A stretch of 64,000 bases of DNA from Diphasiastrum complanatum. Taxonomy: Eukaryota; Streptophyta; Lycopodiopsida; Lycopodiales; Lycopodiaceae. Under the pieces are notes generated by a model. The model was not told the origin of the DNA and searched no databases. It saw only the letters and a program-made list of their open reading frames with translations. The position numbers were made by a program, and so were the translations under genes. Location: positions 25,711,473 through 25,775,472 of the forward strand of contig CM055098.1 of assembly GCA_029204225.1 (NCBI GenBank), read 5' to 3'. Shown here piece after piece: positions 41,641-53,390 of this stretch. Positions within the stretch are counted from its first letter, which is position 1. Every line of letters begins with the position of its first letter.

Positions 41641-42017
41641 AGTCACTATTAGAGAGTAAGAGAGTGAGCCTATACTTAGTTTTTGGAGAGATTTTGAGAT
41701 TATACACATAGAGGTTTTTGCACACACACACACACACACACTCTCTCTCTCTCTCCGATATCCGCTTCTTGTATTCTCTCTCTACCTGAGAGCAAGCCAC
41801 TTTTTTACTTAGTTTTTTTCATCACAAGTTGCCTCTCAATGTATATGTTGAATGATGATTCCTGCATGTTCTATGTGCTCTTGCCTTAGAATTTTAAAGA
41901 TAGATTGTTGAATCAATAAAGTGCAAGATCTTTGTGCAATCACACATAGCTTAGGAGAATATTCACATTGTTTGAGATGTTCTCACACGTGTGAAAAGTA
42001 CACATGGTCTCAGAGCC
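41641..42017 (+). repeat. copia LTR right part with PBS
   Basis: Contains a (CA)n(CT)n tract (41721-41755), CTCTCTACCTGAGAG, the palindrome CACACGTGTG and the end AGTACACA followed by TGGTCTCAGAGCC (42005-42017). The LTR start is not defined. It resembles the LTR ending at 61224. Confidence 0.6.
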
Positions 42018-42289
42018 TATCTAATGCATCAAGTGTGATGAGATTTTGTTGTGGGTACTTCTTGCACAATAATAAACAAGTGGGTCCCACCACTTAAAAT
42101 ATTGTTGGCCAAGCCTTACCTAGTGGGCCCCGCCACAGTACAGTGTACAGTAGAATAATAAGTGCAACGGCACTGGCGTCCTGTGTGTGTAAGCCCAACC
42201 CAATGAGCACAAGTAGCAATTTGTAATTCCTAGAAAAAAGAGACTAGGGGCTTAAAACTCTAGAATGACATTAGAGGCCCTAAGTCAAG

Positions 42290-42952
<663 letters not shown>

Positions 42953-42959
42953 AAGTTGT

Positions 42960-43697
42960 TAAAATTAGTTTAGTATGGATTAGGAGTTAGATTTGTCATT
43001 TATTTTGTGATTTTTTGCCGGTTTTTTTTTTCGAGATTTTGCCGTTTTTTGTGATTTTTTTTTTGCTTGAACAAAAAAAATGAAATAAAAACTAAAAAAA
43101 TTAGAAAAGAACCTAAGCGTCACTGGTGAGCGACTCTATCTTTCAAGACAAATTCAAATAAATTGAGACTATTCATAGTCTCAATTCATACATGTCAATT
43201 TTAAATATCCAAATAAATGATGACCATAGAAGAGTCACATAGCATGTTATAAACGAATTTTTGTGTCTTCTATATTCTTAATACGTAATGATGGTCTTAG
43301 TAGGTATCACAAACAATTTGCTATATCAATCAAGAAGATGACAAATAATTCACAATATATATTCACAAATGTATCCCAGTTGACGGCTGCAGGCTCAACT
43401 TTATTACTGCTCACAACCATGCAATAGAGCGTCAAAACGACCACCTCCAAACAAACCAATCATGTCAAAGCCTGCATCCAAGCAATGCGCCTCCTAATGC
43501 CTTGTCATAGCGCACATGAAATGCACTGACAGAGCACATCCCTCAGTATTCTAGAGCCAAAAGAATGCCTCCAAGGCTAGAAAAAGAGCACTAGTTTTCC
43601 CTACCAACCTTTCAACCACTTCATGCAACTCATAATCTTTATTATCGCAAAGTCTCAATGAACCAAATGTGGAGTTGAGAAAAACATATTGAAACAT

Positions 43698-43700
<3 letters not shown>
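42960..43700. other. no gene recognised
   Basis: AT-rich sequence without supported coding frames. Confidence 0.4.

Positions 43701-43703
<3 letters not shown>

Positions 43704-43784
<81 letters not shown>
43704..43784 (+). repeat. (CT)n microsatellite, about 81 bp
   Basis: Pure CT repeat flanked by AT-rich DNA. Confidence 0.95.
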
Positions 43785-43785
<1 letters not shown>

Positions 43786-44205
43786 GCTATTTATTTTTAT
43801 CACCACAACACAAGCAAAAAAAACAAAATTTGTGCTTTCCATCACGTCATCGCACATTTAGCATCATCATAAAAATAAATAAAACAACAAAGTTATAAAT
43901 TTTATATTGTTGGTAAAATATGCAAAACATTAAGAATGTCCCCTTTCAAAAAACATCGATTCTTAGAATTATATTCTTATCTCAACACTTTGCATTGAAT
44001 TTTACTTTTTCAGAAGATTAAATGCAAGAAAATCAGACTCCACATAACATACAATTAATATAATAGTAAATTTGTGAGTCCAAAAAAACATGATAGCTAT
44101 TATAATTCTTGACAAAAAAGCTTCCTTTCATAGGATTAGTTTCAAACAATATACGAATATCTTTCATTTAGACATATAATTCATTTTATCAAAAAAGACA
44201 TTCCA

Positions 44206-44438
44206 TTAATATCCTCTTTCAATTCTTAGTCGACGTATCAAAGATTTGATATAACTTCTAGTTTCCCATTCAGAAAAACTAGAGTTCATCAAACTAAGCT
44301 CAAGAGCAAAAGTAATTGACTCTCCTCTTGTCATTTGCCTTTTCAAATCTGCGAGACCAATGAGGAGTTCCACTTGTTCTGGATCAAACTCCTCGCTTAA
44401 AAAACGAACAATTTGATTTGTTCTATGTTGCAGATCCT
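44206..44438 (-). other. possible terminal exon, family unknown
   Basis: After a good acceptor (minus strand ATTGTGTTGCAG) the frame reads DLQHRTNQIVRFLSEEFDPE, QVELLIGLADLKRQMTRGES, then LELSLMNSSFSEWETRSYIK and LIRRLRIERGY before a stop. The amphipathic, charged composition looks like real coding DNA. It could be a downstream exon of the ParB/methyltransferase relic (whose last recognised exon ends at a possible donor, 46362) or part of another gene. Confidence 0.4.
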
Positions 44439-44719
44439 GCAACACAATGTCAAGTCTTGGTTTTTTGGTGGCATTGAAAGAAGATTAAATTCTATTCATC
44501 TTCAATTAAGTTTTTTTATTAACCATTTAAACTTATGACTGCTAAAATGTATTTTCATATTTAAAAACTAATGGAATAAATCACAAAGCAAATTCATGTT
44601 TCAAGGTATGGAACCAACAAAAATACCACTACCGATGATTGATATGTACCTTACAAATTAAATATGATCCAGGGTGCAAAGAAAATAACTAAATAATTAC
44701 ATTTGAGACATCCTCATAA

Positions 44720-46270
44720 CGTTGGCAGTTAGATCGATCTTGCTCGATATATCTTACTCTACCATCTCAAAGATTTGTACAAATCCTCCAAACATCCTAC
44801 GTGTATCTTTCATCCAGTATCACTGTTTACGGGGCTTCAAACAACTAACGAATTATCGAGTACTATATAGCGAGAGTTCCTGAGTCGTCATATGGTGGAA
44901 GATGAAAGTTGAGAGTGACAAATCCTGAGTTTATGGTAGACAATTTCTTTAGAAAAAATACTTAGTTCTTTCCTGCAGCAAATCCCCCACGTTGTTGGCC
45001 AACAAGTTAACAACTTCAACATTAGTTTCTCCTACTAACAAGCCTCGACTAATTATGCAGGCTTACGAACCTTGATCTAGATCTCTTACTTTCAGCAGTT
45101 TGTGATCAGCCTAAAAGTAGATTTTGGATCAATTTCAAAGTGCATCAGTGATGGTGAGAAATTCAGATGTTTTCCACAAACGCAAAGCAGCTCTCGTTCC
45201 AGGATAATTTTCTTTTCCTGCAATATTTGTATGATCGGATGCAGGCCAAAGCGAAATCCGTGTGGCAGCTAGCGATCGTGGCCAGAAAAAGATGAGAGAG
45301 TGAGGAACAGACAGAGAGTCTCGCTGGCGTGGTCAGGTTTCGTACTTCCCTGGTCACGACTCACCGCCTCTCGGCTTCTTGTAGCAGATATGATGCACAA
45401 CGACTGGGCACTACAATTGCTGGGAGTGATAGGATCTCTCGTGAAACTCTAGCAAGCTGGGACGTAGTAGACTATATAGAGAGGATTTAGCTTTAACCCT
45501 ATCACAAGAATAATAAGACAAAGAGCTTCCTTGCTAGAGCATTACCAGGCATCCATCCATGTTTATTAATCTCATCAGCTTTGAATGGATGAAATATATA
45601 TTTTCCATAGGAACTTCTTCACTATCCATAAGCTTTTCATTATCTTTTGAGCACCAATGAATTGACCAGCTATAACATCTTTTTCTCACACCACCAAGGG
45701 CAAAGATACTTCTATTTGGGTGGCCACCCTAATTACCCTTGAAGGGTGTTAGAGCCTTGGTGTGGATGCAGATGAAGACTTTTTTCCTTCCAACTACCAA
45801 GCTCTCACCACTCCTAGATAAGGGCAAAACTGTTAAAAGTCGACGTATCAAAGATTAATATAACTTCTAGCTTCCCAAAGAAAATAACTAAATAATTACA
45901 TTTGAGACATCTTCATTTTCCACAAAGCTTGGACTTCCAATTTTTTTCCCCATTTCAAAAACTTCCACCTCCATGATGTTGTCATCTTTCTTTCTTTCTT
46001 TGATTCCTGTCACATTTTCATGATATTAAATAAAAAATCATAAGGCCACACCAACAAGAACAAAATTCAACTCTAATATCACAACCCTAATAAAGTAATT
46101 TACAATGAATTCTATTCATTAAACTTCAAAATATTACGAAATGCAAACTTATTTTAATTGCAACCTCTGCATATAAGAGACATTATAAGCACGATATTAA
46201 CATCAATGCATGTCAATAATAAACTTATAACAATAGTGCAACACGTATATAAAATACAATAGACCAGAGC
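44720..46270. other. no gene recognised; contains a composite repeat
   Basis: 45838-45918 joins copies of 44229-44268 and 44679-44718, skipping the 410 bp between them. The rest shows nothing I can name. TTGTTGGCCAACAA at 44992-45005 is a perfect palindrome. Confidence 0.5.
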
Positions 46271-46361
46271 GAACACAACTAAGCATCAACTTTCAAGCAC
46301 AAACATTTTTTAATAGCTACAATCCCACATATTAACATTAATTCACAATAATCTCTATATA

Positions 46362-46846
46362 CCTTTATTAAAACTTGGAAGTTCTCTATCTTTTTCAAGT
46401 GGTTCCTCTCTTGCAAAAAGTGGATCACCCCCACTGATGTCAAGTCCTTGATTGTTTGTGACAACTAGCTCATTTGATAAACATAGTCCTTCTTGATCAA
46501 TGGAGGCTTCCTCATTACTAACTAGGTTCTCCTGCATATCTTTATCAACATGCGCATCTTCTTCATTGTCAGAGTCCATTCCAAATGGATCTTTTGGTTG
46601 AGGAACCGAAGACAATAGTTTTTCCAAATTTGGGATCATATCAGCAGGAGATGTACCCATGGACGACATACTCACACACCATCTTTGAACCACTCGACTA
46701 TGGTCCCTCACTTCATTGTAAAAAGATCTTAAAAATGCAATGTGAGTAGGTGAATCAACCAAAGATATAACATGCCTTCGCTTAGTTATAGTGGCACGTC
46801 CTAGCACTCCCCCCCGTGAAAGCATCAATAACAACTTCAGAGTCAC
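46362..46846 (-). pseudogene. methyltransferase motif I exon and acidic tail
   Basis: DSEVVIDAFTGG (SAM-binding DPFxGSG-type motif), then in a frame shifted at a G7 run VLGRATITKRRHVISLVDSP, AFLRSFYNEVRDHSRVVQRW and a long acidic tail (KDPFGMDSDNEEDAHVDKDM). The tail ends near GGTATATAG, possibly a further splice donor. Confidence 0.6.
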
Positions 46847-46985
46847 CTATAGACACAAAAATAAATAATAAGAAACACACACAAATAAAAAGCAATATTT
46901 ACTAAAACAATATGCGTTGGACAAAACAAAAACTGACATATAAAGAATGTGTGAGACAAAAAATTATTAAACAATGAAAACTTAC

Positions 46986-47762
46986 ATGTCAACCATGTAA
47001 CCAGCTTCTCGAAAACCATGGATGATTTGACATTGGCATAAATTGCACCAGCAACCATCCCAACAGACTCAAATTTTGGTGTCTCAATTAAAAAACAATG
47101 TCGCATCATTTTTAATGCTTTTTTAGAAATTTCATCGTCGTCATCTGCAGATGTTGCATGGAAAGAGAACGTAGGCTCTTCTGTTTCTTTAAAATACAAT
47201 TTGAAATTCTTTCATTGCAATTCTTCGATAGGATATGGAGTGCTAGTATCAACTGCAATGAAACAAAACACCATAAAATCTTGATTTGAATGAAACATGT
47301 CTTGCGATTTATGATTTATGTATGTGTAAGTCCCCATTTCAATGTGAGCATTCATCGACAAGTTATGCATTGCTTGCATACATGTATACAGCCCTTTTGT
47401 TCCGTGAACAAATACAACGAAAGAAAATCTTTCCATGGTTGTAGACTCCACAACTGCACAAAAAATTTCTAAAAATGAATCCTGTGACCAAGATTCATCC
47501 AAGTCGTGAGAAGCATCAACCACAACCAAACTTATTCACTTTTTAACATCTGTAATATGTGCTTCCACAAACGAACGAAACTTGGCTCCTGTATATGTTA
47601 TAACCCACGGCTCTAAATTGGAACTTGCCACCTTATGTTCGATCAAATCATATTTTGCTTTCAAAGATGATCTAACAATTGGTGGGAGCTCAGTTGTCTT
47701 TACAATCCTTTTTGAAGCCTCTTTACAGTCCTTTTTGAAGCCTTTTTGAAGCATATGTATTT
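46986..47762 (-). pseudogene. methyltransferase segment with motif IV region
   Basis: ITYTGAKFRSFVEAHITDVK, TGA, then ISLVVVDASHDLDESWSQDS and ERFSFVVFVHGTKGLYTCMQ, TGA, then MMRHCFLIETPKFESVGMVA and NVKSSMVFEKLVTWLT. The NVKSSMVFEKLV block sits where beta-class enzymes have HP-QKP-ELLERLI. It ends at a consensus donor GTAAGT, and splicing keeps the frame. Confidence 0.6.
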
Positions 47763-47814
47763 CTAGAGACAATAAAAAAATCAGGACTCAATCCATACAT
47801 GAATAATATGTACC

Positions 47815-48290
47815 TTCCACTTATCACATGTTCGACCACCTCCAATTGGTCTTTCGGGATGTCCACAAAATTTCCATTGTGCTCTTGCTTGATGCAATAA
47901 CTTGGGATATGAACTTTTTAATTTGTATTCATCGTTTAACTCATTCAATGCTCGAGATATATGTACACACTCTACAGGTGTAACTTCATGACTTAGAATA
48001 CGAGCACTACGTCATTGATATTGTTGCCTCACACGAGCACAATCTGGTAGCTTTTGTGCATCCAAGACCCACAGCAAATTTTTGCAGCCTGAATTGTATG
48101 TTGTCCATCCACAACATAAAATTCAATTTTTGAAGCTTTTTCTTTCAGAAACTTCCTGTCAAGCACTTTCACAAACTTGCCAGTTTTCTCATAATAAGGG
48201 ACTACATCTACTGGAGGCAATTTCACTCCAACAGTATTAAACAAGGATCATTGCAAAGAATCACAGTAATCCCTATTGAATAGCCTACAG
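47815..48290 (-). pseudogene. ParB-like core segment
   Basis: NTVGVKLPPVDVVPYYEKTG then KIEFYVVDGQHTIQAAK. The VDGQHT-A-K pattern resembles the G-E/Q-H-R motif of ParB/sulfiredoxin-fold domains, with Thr where Arg is usual. TGA stops lie at 48250-48248 and 48014-48012, and a frame change follows QAAK. Further on it reads ECVHISRALNELNDEYKLKS and KFCGHPERPIGGGRTCDKWK, ending at a possible donor GTACAT. Confidence 0.6.
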
Positions 48291-48295
48291 TTACA

Positions 48296-49127
48296 TGTGC
48301 AAAAAGTTCAAAAAGGACCAAGAGTGGATCCCAATCTGATCCTCAAGAGGGATTGGTTGTCAAATTACTTGATCTATCAATCTACTTGAGATTAATATCA
48401 ATCTAGATCACTTCTAGACACAAAATCCTAACAAGAACAATCATTAATTGAAGGTAAGTGTACTTTATGGTTTCACACGTGTGAAACACTGTCTGAGTAC
48501 GGACTCCAAGCTGAAAATCAAATACACGTTGATAGATCCTCAAAACAATCAGAACAAATATAGACAAATGGAGAGAATCACTCAAAATTGCTTCCAAAAC
48601 CAAGATTGGTGTCTCACATTGATTATGGCCAAATGTGGCTCTATATATACAATAAGTGGGAGCTCGTAGTACTGATCATCCCTCTGATCCCACATGTGTG
48701 AAGGTGCTTTGTCATATGATGATTCATCAAGCAAAACTGACACTTGGACAAAACCTTCTGTTTTGAGCACTTTTGGTCCATTTTCCTTCTATATGGAGAT
48801 CTTCTTGGAAATCTTCTAGAAGTCAAAATTTGCCTACTTCACCTTATTCCACACATGTGAGCTGTCCTCTACACATGTGATATGACACCTAACCAAAGGA
48901 TGTGGCTCATGCAATCAATAGATTGATGCCATGTGTCATATGTCTAGAAAACTAGTTTTTGGCCTTTTTAGCCACTAGAACTTGAATTAAATCATATGTA
49001 CAACCTATATGATTATGGTACATGACAAGTACACTATTTTCACACATGGGAACAGGCTCCACACATGCGTGTTCATCTATATACAAGATTTTTGGCCTCT
49101 ACCAAGCTTATTTTTGCATTTTTCACA
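48296..49127 (-). repeat. 3' LTR of the non-autonomous element
   Basis: Starts TGTGCAAAAAG (left, changed from TGTGAAAAA) and ends TTTTTCACA. Contains the 18-bp palindrome GTTTCACACGTGTGAAAC (48470-48487) and the TATA-like word CTATATATA (about 48640). Confidence 0.92.
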
Positions 49128-49284
49128 CTCCTCCTCAAAAATCTAGCTTGATGGAAAACATGATGATCTTGAACTTGACTCCATGGGCTGAATTGGTCTT
49201 TGCTGGTTCAAAAGGTGTGAAGATCAGCCAATGAGCTTGATGTTGATCTAAAATCACCATATCCATGATAGTGCTTCTTAATGC

Positions 49285-49336
49285 TTTTAAATCAATTAGA
49301 AACCAAATAACCATTTGGTTTCTAATTGATTTAAAA
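49285..49336. repeat. perfect 24-bp hairpin with a 4-nt loop
   Basis: Arms 49285-49308 and 49313-49336 are perfectly complementary around AACC. It overlaps the last codons and stop of the second frame and lies about 150 bp before the 3' LTR. Confidence 0.9.
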
Positions 49337-50003
49337 TCAATTTCAACCTTTTAAGAACATCATCTATGTTCTCAAGAGAGATTTCATACTCAACTAGTAT
49401 GGCTTTACTCCAATTTTGAGATGCAATGATCTCACTAAAGCAAATTGATTTATCAAATGACATAAGAGAAGTAAGTATGTGACGTATACCACATGAGATA
49501 TGTTCCTCTTTCCCTTGAAATGTGAGCCACATGGACTCAACCATATTTCTTGAGTTTCTTTTTGGAATCACAATTTGAGAAGGTCTCTCCTCCTCAATCC
49601 TTGGCACACTTGAACCTTGAGAAGGATTCTCCTCCTCAATCCTTGGCACATTTGAACCTTGAGATGACTCCTTAAGATCCTCTTCATGGTGCTCCTTTTT
49701 GATGGAAATCCGAGACCTCCATGTCTCATAATGATCACAACAAGTATGACCATTCAATATGCACTTCCTATGATTATCAAGACTACTTATGCTAGAAACA
49801 TAAGTCCAAAAATCACCACAACTTGGCATGATTTTTCCAATATTGAAATCAAAAGGTATCTCCATCTCAATAAGGCTAACTACTTGCTTATGGATATGTG
49901 TGTCTACTTTGGATGCTTCACTTGTTCTCATAAGAAGTTTACAACTTGCCTTTAAGATTGAAAACTTACAATTTTCATCTTTATGAATGAACACATCATT
50001 CAT
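49296..50003 (-). CDS. element ORF2, unknown protein
   Basis: 235 codons, MNDVFIHKDENCKFSILKAS onward. Contains a tandem of about 13 residues (VPRIEEENPSQGSS then VPRIEEERPSQ) and ends KAILVEYEISLENIDDVLKR. It overlaps the first frame by 4 bp. The motif SQ-W-KAILVE also occurs in that frame, suggesting an internal duplication. No domain recognised. Confidence 0.5.
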   Translation of the reverse strand: MNDVFIHKDENCKFSILKASCKLLMRTSEASKVDTHIHKQVVSLIEMEIPFDFNIGKIMPSCGDFWTYVSSISSLDNHRKCILNGHTCCDHYETWRSRISIKKEHHEEDLKESSQGSNVPRIEEENPSQGSSVPRIEEERPSQIVIPKRNSRNMVESMWLTFQGKEEHISCGIRHILTSLMSFDKSICFSEIIASQNWSKAILVEYEISLENIDDVLKRLKLILNQLETKWLFGF

Positions 50004-50701
50004 GATCTTATTGAAACCAAAGATCCTACATTATGAAGATATTTCCATTTCCTTGACTTTATAACTAATGTAAGCTTACAAGAAAAACATATTTTGCTAT
50101 CTTTTAAGGCATCACACTCAACTAGTATTGCCTTAATCCACCTTTGAGATACAAAAATTTCTTTATAGGAAAATGGTTCTTCATAAGTTGACATGCTAGC
50201 ATAAATGAAGATATTTTCATTTTGTGATTGCTGCTCCTTATTCTTGATTGATTTCTCTTGGATCATAACAATAAGTTTGAACTTATTTAAAGTTCCAAGC
50301 AAAATACTTTCCAAGGACATAAAATAAATCCAAGTTACTTTCATGAAAGTGACATCTATCTTTGCATCTTGAACCAAACAATGCACTTCCAAATGAAAAT
50401 TTTTAAAAGATTTGACATGTATTGTGATGGACTCTTGAAGACAAATCTTGCAAGTCCTTGTGAGACTCCAAGCCTCATTCACCTTTCCACAAAGGAAACA
50501 CCTTTCCTTGGACTTGTCCTTCTTGTATTTGCATTTTGAACTTGAAGCTCCATCCTTCTCCTCGTCCCCCTTGCTTTGGTTCTTCTTGGATGGATTGGTC
50601 TTCTTTTTGTAGCATCTTGAGAAAACATATCCTCCCTTGCCACAAAGGTTGCACTCAAGATCCTTTCTTTCCTTCAACAGGATGCCACCTATTGATGCCA
50701 T
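50000..50701 (-). CDS. element ORF1, gag-like zinc-knuckle protein
   Basis: 233 codons, MASIGGILLKERKDLECNLC. CNLCGKGGYVFSRC is a degenerate zinc knuckle (Tyr in place of His) followed by a Lys/Ser-rich linker and a second Cys pair (CFLCGK), typical of a copia gag remnant. The rest, with SQRWIKAILVE, is unrecognised. Confidence 0.5.
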   Translation of the reverse strand: MASIGGILLKERKDLECNLCGKGGYVFSRCYKKKTNPSKKNQSKGDEEKDGASSSKCKYKKDKSKERCFLCGKVNEAWSLTRTCKICLQESITIHVKSFKNFHLEVHCLVQDAKIDVTFMKVTWIYFMSLESILLGTLNKFKLIVMIQEKSIKNKEQQSQNENIFIYASMSTYEEPFSYKEIFVSQRWIKAILVECDALKDSKICFSCKLTLVIKSRKWKYLHNVGSLVSIRS

Positions 50702-52336
50702 GTGAATAAAAACTTGTGATATGATTCTACAAATTTAATTTGTGACTCTCAAGAGACTAGATTTGAACATCTTCAATAATCTAGAAGGATCTACAAAAGA
50801 TCTAGCTCACAAACCTAAGAATCAATCTTCACAGTAATGACTAGTCACTTGGTAACTTTGCTTTGATCATTAAGACAAAAGCATACAATCTTTGAATCAA
50901 ATCACAAAAGAAATTAGATCCACTCTCCTATTGGACTCATCAAATACCAATGACTCTTTCTTTTGAAAGTTGAAATGGATATGAAAAGATTTGACAACTA
51001 CATTTTCCTTTTCACTTGACTAGTTCTCTCAACACTTGAGATTCTTGAACAAAAGATGGGTTTTTTTTTTTCAAACACATGAAAATCAAACTTAATCACT
51101 TCTTTTGGACTCACTCTTGACCCAAATAATCTCACTCTTGAGATTTAGAATGAATTTGATTTGATTTGAAAACAAACTATACCACCAATTTTTCACATAC
51201 CTTAAAAATTAGACAACTAGAGATTCACAAAGATCTCAACCATGCATGAATACTTATATGGACTCCTCCTCATTCTAGACATCCAATGGGATCACAACTT
51301 GACCCTCACACTCTCACAAAGAAAGTTGAATAGAACTAATTTGAGTTTCATACATACTATGTCAATTTTTGCTCAACAAATTGAATTCAATCACTCCTAT
51401 TGGATTCCACCAATTACTCTACCTTTTAAGACTTGGAATGAAATTCAAAATCAAAAGTTGTGATTTTTCTCAATAAGATATTGAGCTTCAAAGAGCTAAT
51501 GCCACTTAGAAATATTTGATCACTTAGGAGAAGACAAACTCTCCACCAATAACAACACAAAATGAGCTTCTAGATCTTACCCTCTACAAAGGAATGAACT
51601 CTTAGAAAATTGGATCTCTCTCTACAAATATGTCATAGACACCTTAATGACTCTTTTCAAACCTTACAATCACTCAAACAAATTGAGTATGGTTGAACAA
51701 TGTGACTTGGATCTCAATCTCTTTTCTAGAACTCTCAATTTAAGCCAATCTTTGTCAAATTCTACAAACGATTTGCATAGATGCTCTATATGGACTATCA
51801 CTTGGAGGACAGATCCAAGGATTTTTTCTAGCAAATTGATGCTTCTAAACTTGACCCTATCACTCTTGAACAAATCCTAGAGTGATGGTACAATGGATTT
51901 CAACCTCTCACCTTGCATATCACTCCTTAATCTATGATTTTTAGCAAAATCTCTCTCAACTTCAACATGCACTCAGAAAATTAGAGATAATCAATTAATG
52001 CACCTAATTCAAGCTTCAAATTTAATTTCTTGGCTGATCTAATCCAAGAACTAATCAAAGGATTAGATTCTCTATAGAAAATGCTTGATTTTGCACCAAA
52101 AATCACTCAAATTGGGTATGTGAGTCAAATTCTACAAAATTTTGAAATTTCTCAATCAAAATCGGAGCTGTACGGACTCACACATGTGAAGCCCACAACA
52201 AGATCTGGACCAAAAATTTTGAGGATAGCTATCAAATCCAACTCGCTACACAAAATTTGACTAGTTTTCGAAAAACCGCTAATTTTGGCTTTGATTTGGA
52301 TTAACCCTATCAATTTCAACAAAACCTCTTGTACTA
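50702..52336 (-). other. non-coding leader of the non-autonomous element
   Basis: About 1.6 kb between PBS and ORF1, AT-rich and without a supported frame. Confidence 0.6.
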
Positions 52337-52349
52337 GGCTCTGATACCA

Positions 52350-53182
52350 TGTGAAAAAAGTACAAAAAGGACCAAGAGTGGATCCTAATCTGATCCTCCA
52401 GAGGGATTGGTTGTCAATTTACTTGATCTATCAATCTACTTGAGATTAAGATCAATCTAGATCACTTCTAGACACAAAATCCTAACAAAAACAATCATTA
52501 ATTGAAGGTAAGTGTACTTTATGGTTTCACACGTGTGAAACACTATCTGAGTACGGACTCCAACCTGAAAATCAAGTACACATTGATAGAACGTCAAAAC
52601 AATCAAAACAAATATAGACAAATGGAGAGAATCACTCAAAATTGCTTTCAAAACCAAGATTGGTGTCTCACATTGATTATGGCCAAATGTGGCTCTATAT
52701 ATACAATAAGTGGGAGCTCGTGGTACTGATCATCCCTCTGATCCCGCATGTATGAAGGTGCTTTGTCATATGATGATTCATCATGCAAAACTGACACTTG
52801 GACAAAACCTTCTATTTTGAGCACTTTTTGGTCCATTTTCCTTCTATATGGAGATCTTTTTGGAAATCTTCTAGAAGTCAAAATTTGCCTACTTCACCTA
52901 ATTCCACACATGTGAGCTGTCCTCTACACATGTGATATGACACCTAACCAAAGGATGTGGCTCATACAATCAATAGATTGATGCCATGTGTCATATGTCT
53001 AGAAAACTAGTTTTTGGCCTTTTTAGCCACTAGAACTTGAATTAAATCATATGTACAACCTATATGATTATGGTACATGACAAGTACACTATTTTCACAC
53101 ATGGGAACAGGCTCCACACATGTGTGTTTATCTATATACAAGATTTTTGGCCTCTACCAAGCTTATTTTTGCATTTTTCACA
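52350..53182 (-). repeat. 5' LTR of the non-autonomous element
   Basis: Perfect 9-bp terminal inverted repeat TGTGAAAAA / TTTTTCACA. Carries the same 18-bp palindrome at 52524-52541. Confidence 0.92.
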
Positions 53183-53187
53183 TTACA

Positions 53188-53390
53188 TTGTGCAGGAGGC
53201 AGTTCACACCTAGTCACATCAATTTGGACCTCATTTTGAATGCCCAATGGATACAATTTTTTAAATGCATTCAACCTGTTATTTGTTTGGGCAAGTGCTT
53301 CTTCATCACAAGTCTTTGTATCGACTTTTGACCTCTTAGAAATCACTTCAATAAGAACTTCTTTTATGTCCTCAATAGCTTTCCAGCTCT
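53188..53390 (-). pseudogene. start of the ParB-like segment, up to the insertion site
   Basis: Reads KAIEDIKEVLIEVISKRSKV, LNAFKKLYPLGIQNEVQIDV and TRCELPPAQCN, where the retroelement interrupts. Joining across the target duplication continues as CRLFNRDYCDSLQ on the far side (48290 downward) in the same frame. Confidence 0.6.

Larger units (their letters stand above)
48291..53187 (-). mobile_element. complete non-autonomous LTR retrotransposon with 5-bp target duplication
   Basis: LTRs at 48296-49127 and 52350-53182 (832 and 833 bp, roughly 25-30 differences by eye). PBS TGGTATCAGAGCC on the minus strand (52349-52337) touches the 5' LTR. The PPT (TTTGAGGAGGAG, near 49137-49128) touches the 3' LTR. 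TTACA flanks it at 48291-48295 and 53183-53187. The interior has a 1.6-kb leader and two short frames but no protease, integrase or RT, so mobilisation would need another element's proteins. Confidence 0.93.

Noticed and set aside
46355-48252. DIRS-type retrotransposon methyltransferase
   Set aside because: DIRS elements carry a methyltransferase, but no DIRS RT or tyrosine recombinase is near, and the ParB-like part and introns do not fit.
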